DNA of 64,000 nt from Diploscapter coronatus (GCA_964036155.1 OZ038423.1:75531249-75595248); one strand, 5' to 3'. Counted from the stretch's first letter, positions 44,041 to 64,000 are shown. Notes: a model not told the origin generated them from the letters alone. Numbers and translations are program-made.

Positions 44041-47000
44041 TCAGAAGCAGCAACTGGCAGATTGCGTTTTGTGCAGAGCCGATGCCTGCGACAGTCGTAT
44101 GTTGCCATCTCGATTCGAAAAGGGCACTTCGTATTGACCGCCTTTCTCTGTGTTTAGCACCTAAGAATGTTTGAGAAGCAAATAATTCAAATTCGTGCGC
44201 TTCTCTGACCTTATTAGCCACGCATCTGAATGCTTCATCGATGCCGAAATTGTCCTTGGCCGAAGTTCTGAACGATGCAATGAACCCGTTCTCTTCTTCC
44301 AGATTCTCCAGTTCCTCGTCGGTCAACTCATTCTCCATATCACACTGAAAGGGCGCTCATTTGCTTTCTTTAATTCTGTAAAATTACCTTGTTAGCGAGC
44401 AGAACTGCAGGAACGGGACTTCCGTCGGCCAGAGTGACCTTTGCATCCAAATCTGCCTTCCATCGGAGAGCTCCTTCCGTTGTTCGCTGCCTGCAAGATG
44501 CATTTCTAAGTTTTCATCCAATTTAACGATTACCGAGTTGCATCAAGAACGACAATAGCCGCATGGGCATCTTTGTAATAGACTCGCGTCATCACTCCAT
44601 AACGATCCTGTCCTAAAATCAAATTTCGTTCACGATTTTCATCCTGGTTATTTTGTAATCTGTCAATTTATCATATAATGCCAAATAGCTTAACTAATTA
44701 GGATTAATTCACCCATAGAAGTTATCCTATCAGCATTTGACAAGCCGGTTCACACAATCACAATTTTATCCATTTGTTATCGTAAACCATTGTTTATTTT
44801 TATTTGCAATATCTTTTGTGGCGGTCATTTTTTCTTGTGCTACTTTATTTTCTGTAGTCGTGCACATTTCAGTTTCATATTCTCTCTTCTCTTCATGATT
44901 TCTGCCTGTTTTTTGTCGCTTCTCTTTTGCTTTAGGTATTTACTTTTTCTGCGAATCGTCGAAGAACGAAGAGAGTGGAAGGGAATGGAAAAATAGGCAA
45001 GGAGTTGTGCGTTTGCCTGTGGCAGTGACTGACTGTGTTGCTGTGTCTGTCTGTCTCTGTCAGTACATAACCTGTGAGATTCTGGCAGTCTTGCAGCGGG
45101 GAAAGTGCGTGAGCACTGCCTGCCTGCCTCCCTTTTCCTTCCGCCGATCCGGATCTACTGTTTGTTGTGCTTTCTTCCTGTCCTGTATCCCCGCAAGCGT
45201 ATGACAGATACGAGGTTGTAGGTCGCGCCCTCCCCTTTCCTCTGTCAACTAAACTAACAAATTTTGCCTCGAACTTTCCCATCTAACTGCATCATTTTTT
45301 CGACTTTATTGTAGTGCAAAAGATGATGTGCGATTAGAGAATAAAATATTGACGGGAAAGTGGGAAAATGGAAGAAAACCGGATACCACTTTTCTGAATA
45401 TTGACGCTAGTTCAGAGATGAGAGACAACATGAATTTTGAAAATTATTCTGTTTGCTCGAGCAAAAAAGCGGTCAGTGAGATGATTTCGATTTTGAGAGA
45501 TAAATCACATTCTGTGCGTTTTTTGTTTGAAAATTCAACACTGCCCATCTTCTGATTCGTTGCATATGGTTATCGTTCTTTCTGTGCAAACAGCGCATTT
45601 CATTTATTTATTCCACAAAACAGCCAGATCATCTCTGCGTTTCACCTACAAAAATCACTACTCAATCATCATTCATCTCATGCACCACATAGATTAGGTG
45701 CAGACAGTTTTGCTATACGTTTGACTTTTGAGGAGTCTAATTTCATGCAAAAATCCCTAATCAATTCCATATCCTCATGCGTATCCTCTTTTCCTCTTCC
45801 TCTCTCCCCTCTTTGTTCTTCCCGACGGCGTGCGTGATGCTGAATGTCGTCTGATAACTGCGCCCGATTTTGTTTGTTTCCCTCCTTCTCCTCCCTCAAA
45901 GAGAGTCCCTCCCCTTTCTCACACACAAACACTCCCTTCCTCTTGCTCTCTCGCTCTCTCCCTGCATTCAGCAAACTGCCGTAATCTTCCTCTGTCCCTG
46001 TAATCTGTCCTGCTCCTTTCCTCCTCACCCTTCGCCTTCTGTAGACCTCCCGTCCCCTGACCCTCTCCTTCCTTCTTATCATCTTCCATCGGCATTTTCT
46101 CCTTCTGATCGGATTCATTATAATTCTGCTCAGTTTGCCTTTCCTCAATTTCGACTTCATTCCCATCCCAAGCTTCAAGTGGATTTATCTTCTCACTTCG
46201 AGTGGTTTCTACGTGGATCACGCTATCAGTTATTATCATATTGCAACTAATTATTAGACCATATTTATTAGCTGATATTGATGTCTAAGATTATATGCAT
46301 ATCTTTTGACAGAAATCTGAGAAAGTAGCCACATCATAGCATTCTTACACGCAAAATAGGATAGATTTTGATATGGAAAGGATTTAGTACCATAAATTTT
46401 CGTAGGCAAACTATGCAACTTGCAACTACTTTCCCAAGTAGCCTCTTTCATTTTCCATTCATATATCTGAAAAATTGCTCTATAAATCAGCTTTGGCTCT
46501 ATTTGAACTTTATTTTTGTAATATTCGATGCCGAAGATATGATGCAAGCTTCTTATCATAATTCTTATATTTGGAGTTATTTCCATTTAACCTAAATTTA
46601 TCACTTCATTTATCTGATGTTTCAACTTTTCACATGCTATTCGATCTTTATTCCAGACCTGAACAATAATGATTCATAACGGGATTATTTGTTGATTTTA
46701 CGCATTGCCTCAATTTCTCCATCTCAATCCGAATATTTACCGTTTGCCATTTCATTTTTCATCCCCTTTTGCTTCTTTGAAATTTGCTGTTTTACTGCGT
46801 CCCTTACTTCATAAAAACATTCGTGTCAAAGTAAATATGAAAGGAAAGGCGAGAAACGAAACGAAAGATGAAATTCCGATGTTCTCTTATTTTTCACTTT
46901 TACAACTTCTTACGGTAGAAAATCGGCGTCATTTTGCAAAGAAATTTGATCTTTCGCTCGATTTTTTATTTGAGTATCATTCCCAAAATATGTTGTGCCG

Positions 47001-50000
47001 ATGAAAGATACCTAAAATAGAGACGTCGTGTGTATAGGAAGGCAGTAAGCAGTACGAGTTAGAGAGGAATGGAATGTGAATATGCAGTCAGCGCAGGCCA
47101 GAGATTGTTTGCAGTTTGCATCGACTCTGCAGTCTTTGTCTCTGAATCTCTGCCATCAGCTATTCCTCTCTTTCTGATTACCGTACTTCTTTATTCTATC
47201 TTTTCACTTCTCTTTATTTGGTAAGCTTTTCACAGCTATAATTCCGTGTTGTTTATCGGATGCTTTATGGTGATCAACTCAGCTTCATATGACATTGATG
47301 TCCATTTTTAAATGACAAAATGGTTGCAGATTCGACAGTAAAGACTCGATTTTACCCCATGTTGCAGCCGCTGAGCTGCGGTTGAATTGACGCAGTCCGA
47401 TTCGATATTCTAACAACTGATTAGCATCTAGTCAACCAACTATGAGTGGTCGAACAGCATATATTTGTCAAATTCAGGTATTTTTATCATCAGCCTGGTA
47501 AAATTCTTATCTGAGAAGCAAGAGAGTGAGATTATTTTCGCGCTCCACAGAATTCATCTTCTAGAAATCTTTATTATGTCCATAATGATAACGTCTTCTG
47601 AAGGTGCACCTCTTTACGCGCCAAATGCCACTCCATTTTCATCTATGATTCTCATCCGCTCAATCTCACTTGCAGCATCATTTATTTACCAGAACGGTTG
47701 CTTCATTCGTCATTTGCCCTCGAGCAGCATTTTAGCAATAGAGTTGCCCTCTCGATCCTGATTGACTGCTTGTCAATGCAATGCATTGTTTGTGTGCCAA
47801 GTGCGTGAATTCGAGTGTGGAAATAAACAAAATCAACCGAGTTTTCGAATCAGAATCGAGAAGTGAAGGGGAAACAGGTAATTTTGAGAGCGAATGGATG
47901 TGCAAACGCACTAAATCATCATTCAAAAATGCATTCATAGAACGGAGAGAAAATAATGGCGCAATATTTGCTAGACATTTTTGGAATAAAAAAAATTTAG
48001 ACCATCCTTTGCGATTTGGTGAGAACTTATACAATATCTTCGTCATATACTTCTGTATAAGCAAAATCTACCTCGACTAAAAAGATATTGAAAAGCAGTA
48101 GGCATCAAATAATGCTCTTATACCATGATAGCAGATTCATTTAGTACTGGTTCTCAAATCAATTTGTAAACTGATCTTAATTGCATAATATTCCTCTCTC
48201 CACGCCATCCAGTTGTTTCATGCAAATCGGTTCAGGTTCTATTTCCGTCATGTGGTGTTCCATGTTCATCCTCACATTGTCTCTGCATGTTTTGACAGTT
48301 CCTTCTTTCTTCACTCCTCTGCAGTTCCGTCTGCTTTTCCTTCTTTCTGCACTCGTTGCTCTCCTCCCTTCCCCTTCTCCGTTTGTTTCTTCTTCTTCTT
48401 CTTTCTCCATTCGATTCGGAGTCCACAAGCCGAACCAAATGCGCTTCTTTCACAAAGGGACGCAGTGCGGTGCAGATTATGCTGAATGAAAGAAAATAGA
48501 AAAGAACTGCGGAAAAGATCTGCTGAACATCAAAACAGACAGACTGAGGTGTGGATTTCAGGGCTGCAACATAGCGCTGCTCCTGCTCGGGTTAGGGGCC
48601 GTTGGACTCGCTGGCTCTCAGTTCTCACAGGTATAAAATGCACTGAAGTGCACTCGAATCATTGAAATATGAGACAAAGCATGGACACAAATGGACGGGT
48701 GATACGAATGAGGGCAAAAATAATCGGAACTCGTTGATTTTGGAAACTTGCAAATTCGTAACATTCTTTCATCTAAACATACGAAAAAATCTGTTTAGAG
48801 AATCGTGATTTTAAAATGTCGGAGGCAAAGTCAATTACCAAATGTATCATTCTAAAATAGAGGTTTAGATTTTGATAGAATAATTTCTCCTTCAAAGTCG
48901 AAGTCTCATGACGATTTTTTTTTGAAATAGCACGAAAAAAGAATATCACCTTATCACATCATAGGAATACTACACGCCACCATGATACAGTTTTCTAAAT
49001 TTCCTTGATTTTCAGGTATCCATAGATGATTACCGAGATATTGATTTGCGATTACTTAACTGGGTTCACGCACTCACTGGCGGAATCGGTTGGAAAGCGC
49101 TATTAGAACGAATGATATAAACAGATTCCCTTTAGGGATCTACTCAATCATCCGCAATCATGGCAGCATCGTTACTAAAACGCTCTACTGCGTTTCATTA
49201 GTTATTGGAATCTGCACTGCTGTCTTCTATGGATTCACTACTTATCGAGTATGAATTATGTACATCATTACCATCAAAGCTCGGCCCTCATCATGAAGTG
49301 CTCGGAAATTACCGGCTTCACCGCTTGTTTGACTTTTCATTTCCAAACATCTGAGATTGAATTTCCAAGTACATTGGTCTTCGATGGTTTTCAAACCAAA
49401 TTAAACGATAGTATATTCAACTGATGGATTCATGAAACTTAAATGAAGAATAAAGATTGATAAGCCTTCTTGATGTAGATCGTCGAAGCCCATCGAAATT
49501 TGACTTCGCTCCGAGGGACTCAAGGATTCCAGCAGGAATTCGGCGAAGAGGACAGCAATTATGTGGGCAGGATAGTTATATCTGCCATCATGATAGGTGG
49601 GTAATTCGCCTGATTTCTATACTTCATTCAAATAATTCAGGAATTGGAGCCCTAGCAGCTCTGATATCCCTGATTGCTATCTTCGTTCTGGACCGCCTGG
49701 TCTATGTCACCTCTCCAATCTACCCTCTGCAGTCGCGAGACCAGCAACTGGCCATGCAGTCTGCCCGTCGCAATCTCGCTTCGTGCGGCATCATCAAATT
49801 CCTCTTTGCTCTTGGAACCCTCGGATTAGCCGTATTTATCGAATATGAACATGAGAAGGTAATTGTTTTCTCTTCAATTCTTCGTATGAGTTTCGCAGAA
49901 GCGATGATTCGGAATTCCTAGAGTTTGGATATTTTAAATAGTTTTCTATCTAGTGAGCTCGTATTGACTTTTTTCTGGCAATGAAAAGTTGAATCCTTTT

Positions 50001-53000
50001 AACATTAAACTTAGAGAGCGCAAGTTCCGTCCACACGTTGAAGACGAAGTCATAAAGTGATTTTTCACCAGTTTTTTTTTCAAAGGAATTCTAGAAAAAT
50101 ACTTTTATGACTTTGTCTTCACAACGGCAATTTCACTTGCGCTCTCTAATTAAACCATATCATTTTTGTAATCGAGATGTTTTACAAGTCAAAATCCAGG
50201 TTTCGGGACAGGACAAGTACATAAAAATAGCCCTGGAACACATTGCAGCTTGCCTAGCTGTGGTCAGTGGAGCTTTGGATATTGTCTCCAGTAAAGTCAA
50301 GAGGCAGCAGGAACTCAATCTCAAGGTATAAAATCATATTTGCAATTAAGATGAGAAGAAATTGAAATTACAAAAAGCCTAAATTAGTTATCCATTTTGG
50401 TATGCTGTCAGTTGAGATTTATTGAACAAGAATAAGTTCAGGCAGGATTAGCTCTATCTGTTGTGGCAGCAGTTTGGTGTATCAAGACAGTAGACCACAA
50501 TATGTATCCATTCTACAAGAATGATCTCAAATACTACTATCAGGGAAGAATGATGCAAGGTTTATTTTTTTTATCAAGATCTGCATTGTTTTGACTTTTT
50601 AGACCCTTCAATAACTTCATCAACTTCACCGCGATACATAATTGTAGTGGCTCACGGAGTTTTAATTGGATGCTATTGTATATATTATCTAATTTCCAAA
50701 TATATTTTCAACAATCGAACATTCAGGCATATTATTCTTCCTCTGCTGCCTTTCTTCTCTCATTATCGCAACTTATTTGCAACTGGATTTCCTTTCAATG
50801 AATCTCAGAATCAGCAAAAGCCTAACTATTCAGAACAGGTTAGAGTAAAATATGCACAACTCCTAATACCAATCCGATTCAGAATGCTGTCATTTCTGCA
50901 CGTTCTGTGGGGCGCATGTCTGATGGCCCTGTGCATTCTGGGCCTGCTCAATGTGTTGTGGAGGGGAGAATTCGTCGGGGGAGATCTATGTTGGCTGTCT
51001 ATTCTATTCATAACTACAGGCATCCTAGGCAGCAACAACTATGGGTAAGAACGTGTGTCATTGTTAATTTTGCAATAATATTTCAATAATTCTTGAAAAA
51101 ATCGATTTCATCGTGATTACAAGATTTAGAACTATATTTACTGCGAAGAATCAATATAATATTTTTAATCTATGACAATCGTAAAGAATAGTTCTATCTG
51201 CAACAATGAAGATCAACTATAAAAGATGTGACACAATCACTGTATGCCTTATTGCAGAGCAATGATAAATATTCGCTTCATTATGAACATCGTCTGCTTG
51301 GGTATAGCTGTGGAGAAAATGTGTGCATCGATCAATCTCATCTATCAGTTCGCTTCCTACGACGCATACGTTCGAGGACCCAATAAGCAATACATCGGTC
51401 AAATCGTGCTTATCTCAATTCAGACTGGAGTGAGTCGATTTAGTCTTGCACTGATAGACATAAGTTTGAAACGGCGTGTATGATATGTGTTAAGTTGTGC
51501 TCGTTCAACTTGCATAATCAGCTTGATTAAAATTTGCATATTTGATGATGATATAAAGTGCAATGATGCCTCAAATTTCAGATAGGCGTTCATAAAAATG
51601 AACAGACGAAACAAATAGCGAATAAAATATGCATTGTTCAAAATTTATTTCGCTATAGCTTTCCACTAGGAACAAGCAATTCATCAACCTATTTTAGGTA
51701 TTCGCAGCAGAATCTTTGACAGCCCTGACTTGTGCGATTCTGTTCGGTCGCGAGCTGTCCCGAGTGCCATCGACCACATACCGCTCTGCTTCTGCTCCAC
51801 AGCTGCTCTTTTCCCTGGGAGTCCTCTTCTATGCGATCGTCATTACTGGTTGTTATGTCGTGTTCGAGGTCGGTAAATGGCGCTATAATGAGATACCCAT
51901 CGAAGTGCCCTTCTTCCGAATTGGAAATGGTCCGTTAGCTGGAGCCGTCTTCATCGTCCAGGTTTTCTCGTCGTCTTGTAAACGTTTTTGAACATCCATT
52001 TGCAGGTCTTCACTCTAGCTTATCCCAGCCTCCTCGCAGCCTCAACAATTCTTCACGTAGTCATTGCGGCTCTGGCTCTATTCACGATCTCTCCAGCTAT
52101 CACAAATGTGTATTACATTGTGAGTTCGTCGAATATGTGTTTTCATGCCCCATCTACCCTTCATTTATAGCAAAAATTCCTGCAAGCAGCCGACATCATC
52201 CGGGCTACTTCTACTCAGGAAACGATTTATCAAGTAGCCCTCATCCTTGCAGCAGGAGCCACCCTGGCCTGTGTGATCGCCACTCTCTGTTCGACTCTGT
52301 GCTGTCTTCGTTCCTCGTACCTGCTCCATCACAGAGCCACTTCCCCTGGGTCGACCGTAGTTGCCCCACTAGGGGATGAGAACGTGGGTTCCCTCGGCAG
52401 TGGCTCTCTTCGAGTCGGCATTCCCGGTCCAATGATTCAACATCCAGCGAGGATGCAGCCTTCTGGAGCTCAACGAACGCAAAGCCCGGTTAGATATTAG
52501 AAATGACTTATTTCGTTTTAATTGCTTATGTTAACTAGTGAAGTTGTTTAAAAATAACACGAACCTCATGTGTGAATGATGGATGACGATGATATCTTGA
52601 AATTCAAGATGAAGTTAATTTAAGAATTGATTCGAAAACTTATGACTAGAATGTGTAAACTATTCCTCTTCGGAAACTAAATATCCTAACTCATAAATTC
52701 GGAATTAATCGGTACTCACTAACATGCACACCTTAGTTTCGTCTAATCAACGCGGGTAATTTTGCGAGGAATTTGCAGTTACGTCCCATTGAGGAACAGT
52801 CGATGTACTGGTCGGCCGATGAGAATCCCCACTACTATCACACATCCCGGCGATATTATGGACAGCCCTATCAGATTGAATCTGGGTAAGGTGAGAACAC
52901 TCGATCATAGAAGTTGCAGAGACTTCTTGCTTAGTAAATAGAAATGTACTATCAGCTTTCACCATTACCTATTCTTACCCGCTCCACAATATTTCCATGG

Positions 53001-54449
53001 CTCGAAATGATTCGATAGAATTCTCATCAAATCGTCGTGATAAAAGATTATTTGAGTCATAAATGCACATAGATAATCATCCACCAGCATATCGTACCAT
53101 CGCTATACGAAATTGTCCAGGTTCTACGGGTACGCACTGGCAAATTCATCTAGCGCAGCTCGAGGCCACACCCACGCGAGTCACTCTTCTGACGAGCTGA
53201 GGGAGAGGGAACAGCGACGAGGGGCCACCAGCAGTGCCTCTCAGACTCAGATTGGCCATATCTTCTCGTGACAACACAATTCCCTTTCCTCCTCCTCCTC
53301 CCTTCTCTACTCAATCAACCAATCAATCATTCAATTTCATCTACCTTCCAACGGGGCCAATCTTTTCTTCTTTTGATCATACCATTGTCTTATTTTCTCG
53401 ACAGCGCTGAGCGAAGTTCGAAATCATAGTTATTTCGAATGACTCCGAATTTCAAATTTTCAGTTATAACCGTTGAGCTCTGATTATCGAATTATCAATT
53501 GTGCTAGTGTTTCTCGTCTACCCTCCATCTGGATATTGAATGGATCTGCATATCCTGCCAACTCAACTTCTTACTTTCAATGTCCAACTTCACTTTCCAT
53601 ATTCACCTTTCTGCTCAAACTTATTGTGGGCGTTCGATCACTTGACGAAAATGAAATATCGCATTTTCTGTACGCGTGAAAATAAGGAAGTGTGCATAGC
53701 AAACATGTTAATTGGTTCACGCGCTATTCCTTTTTCAAATTCCGTAAGACAATGTATGTGTCCGTAATGCAGAGTTGTTTATCTTTGCGCGTGTAAAACT
53801 GCATCATTTTTCGTTTTCATCGAGTAATCAGCAGTCCACAATATTCCACTTCCATTCGACTCTTCAATGTTATGCAGTTGTATGTAAATAGACTGTCCGC
53901 AGTTGCTCTTCATTTTTCTCTTCATTATACGATTTGATGAAAATGTTGTACGTCTTTCAAGTTTACCATACTTTGCGAGGTTCAAATAAAGCGATTTTAC
54001 ATGCAAGAACAAGACTAACCTGAAATATCCCATATCTGCAAGTGTACCAAATTTTGTTCGTCAAGAGCCAGAATTTTCAGTGCAAAATCGACGCCTATCT
54101 GAAATTACGAAACTAGCAGTTTGTAATAAATGGATGATGATATTTGCTAATTTTTGAATGCATGTTGATATTTTATCGAAGCAATAAATCAATTTTAAAG
54201 AAAGCAATTTCGCATAATTAGTTTACTTAAAATGATCGATAATTATCTCACCGTAGCTTTATAATTAGCAGTGAATACGTTATGAACAAATCGTCGGATT
54301 ATTGATGATTTTCCTGCTCCTGGATCGCCAATCACGAGGATTTTGTATGAAGTTTGTTTTTTCTGATACGGAGATTCCTTCTAAAAGCATTTGAAATAAA
54401 ATTTTACACGCCAAGACAAAATTACCTGTGGTGAAGTGCTTGCTGCCAT
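44041..54449 (-). CDS. RAB32: RAB32/38-type small GTPase (GLO-1-like)
   Basis: Controls biogenesis of lysosome-related organelles; C. elegans GLO-1 makes gut granules. Seven exons (54449-54426, 54380-54252, 54098-54020, 44612-44534, 44490-44388, 44344-44210, 44160-44041) add to 669 nt, giving 222 residues against about 225 in human RAB32, all in frame. Nucleotide-binding motifs are KILVIGDPGAGKSS (P-loop), IGVDFALK (switch I), WDISGQDRYG (G3), LLANKCD (G4) and TSAKDN (G5). The RAB32-type block MTRVYYKDAHAAIVV and DGSPVPAVLLANKCD identify the subfamily. The C-terminus SASCCF carries two cysteines for prenylation. RAB32 normally has IAGQE where most Rabs have TAGQE; this protein has ISGQD. The third intron is 9.4 kb and contains another gene on the opposite strand. 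Confidence 0.9.
47442..53271 (+). CDS. Polytopic membrane protein of unknown family, nested in RAB32
   Basis: I do not recognise this protein. About 14 exons join in frame: 47442-47477 (MSGRTAYICQIQ), 48562-48630, 49016-49088, 49136-49248, 49479-49596, 49641-49858, 50202-50325, 50456-50560, 50603-51045, 51258-51430, about 51698-51960, 52006-52120, about 52171-52495, 52780-52889 and 53128-53271. It has roughly a dozen hydrophobic segments, for example IALLLLGLGAVGLAG, LYCVSLVIGICTAVFYGF, AALISLIAIFVLD, IAACLAVVSGALDIVSSK, LSFLHVLWGACLMALCILGL and VALILAAGATLACVIATLC. The pattern GI-K/MLSFL-LG-L-hydrophobic, loop, then A-hydrophobic-SGALDI recurs, suggesting two or three tetraspan (CD20/MARVEL-like) units in tandem. 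The cytosolic tail is rich in Tyr, Ser and Arg (HYYHTSRRYYGQPYQ) and ends QIGHIFS. Length is about 650-700 residues. The 12-codon first exon and its 1.1-kb intron rest only on phase and splice sites. Confidence 0.72.
50011..50149. mobile_element. 139-bp MITE with TTAAAC target duplication
   Basis: Termini TTAGAGAGCGCAAGT and ACTTGCGCTCTCTAA are perfect 15-bp inverted repeats. Inner arms also match (GAAGACGAAGTCATAAA against GAAGACAAAGTCATAAA). TTAAAC flanks both sides (50005-50010 and 50150-50155). It encodes nothing. It lies in an intron of the nested membrane-protein gene. Confidence 0.85.
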
Positions 54450-56034
54450 GAATGGATATTTGGGCAAATTTCAGAAGGATAGAACTTATTATCGCGAATA
54501 GCAAATGTGAGATCTGAATCAAATAATTTGGATCGAAACTGATTTTCCTAGTAGAGTATCGATATTATTCGGTCAAGAAAAAGAAATGAAATAAAGCGAA
54601 TGTTCATCTCGATTCTAGCCAACAGAAAAGAATCGCCTGCACATGATAAGGAAAATCTGTTGCAATCACCTCTAACTAATTTTAGAAAGGAGGAAAGCAT
54701 AAACAGCAAACATCATAAATTACAATTAGGAAGGAGTTTTTTTTTTTCTAAATATGAATGGTCATGATTCGTGGTAAATTTTTCTGACAAAATTTCCAAG
54801 AAAAAATCTTTCAATTAAGACTTTAGAGATTTGTTATGAAGAGAAAATTGACATAACAATTTTGCCCTAAATCTCGAATAAACATTCACGGCCATTTACA
54901 GATTGATAAATGACTATTGTGCTGTTAAGCTTCACTAATTAAGTTCAATATAATCTGAGCAAACTTTTGAGCTTTTCCAAAAAAGAAATGTCTTTGAAAA
55001 ATAGATAATACGCCAAAATTTCCATTGAAAAATCGACCCAATTAGGAATGGGAAAAAGAGGAGACTGAGCAAAGCTTATCAATTGATTAGGAAGGGGCCG
55101 AAGTGCTGTGCATCTGTCTCGCTGCCTCACTGTCGATTCCATCCCAATGCCATTTTTATTCTTTTATTCCGACTTTTGATCTTCTGATTTTCAGAATCCA
55201 TATCCATTTCAGCTCGAACTTGCCAATTATTGTAGCCCTTGAACGTTGCTTTATCATACTTTTACATGTTTATTTTTCGATCTCTACTTATCGCTGAGTG
55301 TCATAAAGCTACGATTTTTTATTTCTAACTTACTAATTATTAAAAAGAAAATGTAAATTATATGCTACACTGAAGATCGTCAGAATGTATCTAGGTCTTT
55401 GCATGTGAAAACTATCCTTGGAGATTTTTATTCGTCTATCGTTGTGCAATATTGAATCACGCATTCAATTAGTAATTTCTCGCGTAATTTTGCAGTGTTG
55501 GAAGTTTTCACGTCATTTGCTTGCTATTACTAGTCTTCTAAAAATCAATTAGATCGCATCGAATAAGCAACTAGTTTGCTATTTAAGGCTGAAATTTTAT
55601 CATTCAATTATCTCATTATAGAATATTCTCGTGGATATCTTCCACTTATCCAGATTTAAACTCATGAAATTTTAATTTCCGCCCATTCGAATTTTGCATA
55701 TTTTTGTGTTCATCTACATACTTCAATAGAATACTTACCTAATTTCATGTGATCCTAAATATCAAGTAGAAAGCACCCGCTTCATTTATTATCTACTATC
55801 ATTTATTTTCAATTACGCGCATATCAGTTCTGTACCCGCTATCGGCTTATCTCCATCAGGGGTCACTCTTCCGACTTTCTGGCTATTTATTTTTCGGATT
55901 GAAAATATCTAAGCATTCTAAATAATGATTTATCGATCCACCACTCTGATCAGATAATTTTAGGATCAAATTTGCACAATCTAAATATCCTAATTTCACT
56001 CACGTCATCATTCCATTGACTCCATTCTGGGTCT
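54450..56034. promoter_or_regulatory. Head-to-head promoter region, RAB32 / ABCC
   Basis: RAB32 (minus) and the ABCC gene (plus) start at opposite ends of this 1.6-kb AT-rich interval. I found no supported exon, TATA box or repeat in it. Co-regulation from shared elements is possible but not shown. Confidence 0.45.
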
Positions 56035-63458
<7,424 letters not shown>

Positions 63459-64000
63459 TCATCACGAAACATTATACTGAAACTTTGATAGAATATAATA
63501 ATTCGTGCATGTTTAGATGATAATTCAGCCGTTTTAGGATGGCTATCAAATATTCATTTGGAAATTGATTTTGACGGAGTGAGAAAATGCATCTTTTTAT
63601 TTATTCTTCATTCCTCTCGCCTCACTATCCTATCTCTAACTACTGAATTCCGTCAATTCGTAGTCTACAAATTGTCACCTTTTCAATTTTAATATTCATA
63701 TTTAATTTTCCGCTCGTTATTTTACGTCATTAGTCACATTCAGCTATGATGACAGGTTAATTAATTTTTCATCATCCGAAAATATTTCGTTCGCTCGTGT
63801 CATTCAATCAGTTGAAGTGTTATTAGTTTTTTTTCCTTCAGTTATTTGTTCAAAGGCTATTTTTTCTTATCTGTTCCTACTCTCATAGTTAGATTTGCAG
63901 TTTAGTATTAGTTTCTTTTCTGTAATTAATAAGACAGGTTTTTCTCAATTTAGATGTTAGTAATGCTGCAGATTGCGAGAATAATTACTGAATAAATAAG
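63459..64000 (+). other. 3' flank of ABCC gene
   Basis: AT- and pyrimidine-rich sequence after the stop codon, presumably 3' untranslated region and spacer. AATAAA occurs only at the very end (63991-63996), so the cleavage site may be farther right or may use a variant signal. No further gene is visible. Confidence 0.4.

Larger units (their letters stand above)
44613..54019 (-). other. 9.4-kb RAB32 intron hosting a nested gene
   Basis: It separates the switch I exon from the exon that starts QDRYG. Outside the nested gene (47442-53271) it has CT-rich low-complexity DNA (about 45780-46080 and 48180-48420) with long but unconvincing frames such as 45678-46178 (minus). Between 44,650 and 47,440 I see no other exon. 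Confidence 0.75.

Noticed and set aside
45678..46178. 166-codon Arg/Glu/Lys-rich minus frame in the RAB32 intron
   Set aside because: Product of a CT/GA-biased tract; residue composition follows the nucleotide bias and no domain is visible.
48181..48489. 102-codon plus frame as 5' exon of the nested gene
   Set aside because: It ends in a stop before the TTTCAG acceptor at 48561, and the small exon at 47442-47477 gives a better in-phase join.

Overview
The window is eukaryotic nuclear DNA from an invertebrate animal. It is AT-rich, its genes are split into many small exons, and many introns are only about 42-60 nt with TTTTCAG-type acceptors, although a few run to several kilobases. The gene content (a Schnurri-type zinc-finger factor with a glutamine-rich N-terminus like C. 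elegans SMA-9, a RAB32/GLO-1-type GTPase, a chemoreceptor-like 7TM gene, and an acceptor ten bases upstream of an ATG) points to a nematode. That placement is an inference. I saw no bacterial-style operon, CRISPR array, rRNA or clear tRNA.

Layout, left to right. Minus strand: POLD3 (DNA polymerase delta subunit, 827-4058) and PI4KB (phosphatidylinositol 4-kinase beta, 5012 to about 11144). A repeat-rich interval follows (about 10.4-18.5 kb): an imperfect hairpin, two direct copies of a ~0.89-kb dispersed repeat, GC-rich hairpins, a Tc1-like terminal-inverted-repeat element and a ~410-bp near-perfect palindrome. They surround a degenerate-looking 7TM receptor gene (13678-16540). Next are an F-box/Kelch gene (18562-19819) and a very large sma-9/Schnurri gene (21513-34769), then 5.7 kb of purine-rich non-coding DNA. 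An SLC2/MFS transporter (40526-43537) follows, with a tandemly duplicated exon at its 5' end.

A RAB32 gene spans 44041-54449 on the minus strand. One 9.4-kb intron holds a complete multi-exon gene on the plus strand (47442-53271) for a polytopic membrane protein that I do not recognise. RAB32 is head-to-head with an ABCC/MRP multidrug-resistance transporter (56035-63458, plus).

The genes do not form one pathway. PI4KB, RAB32 and the ABCC and SLC2 transporters belong to membrane traffic and transport, POLD3 to DNA replication, and SMA-9 to BMP-type signalling. The most unusual points are the nested gene, the in-phase exon duplication, a lost H-loop histidine in ABCC NBD1, a cysteine-rich insert in PI4KB, an unfamiliar ~120-residue segment in SMA-9, and several non-autonomous mobile elements. 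Exon limits were read by eye and some may be off by a base or more.
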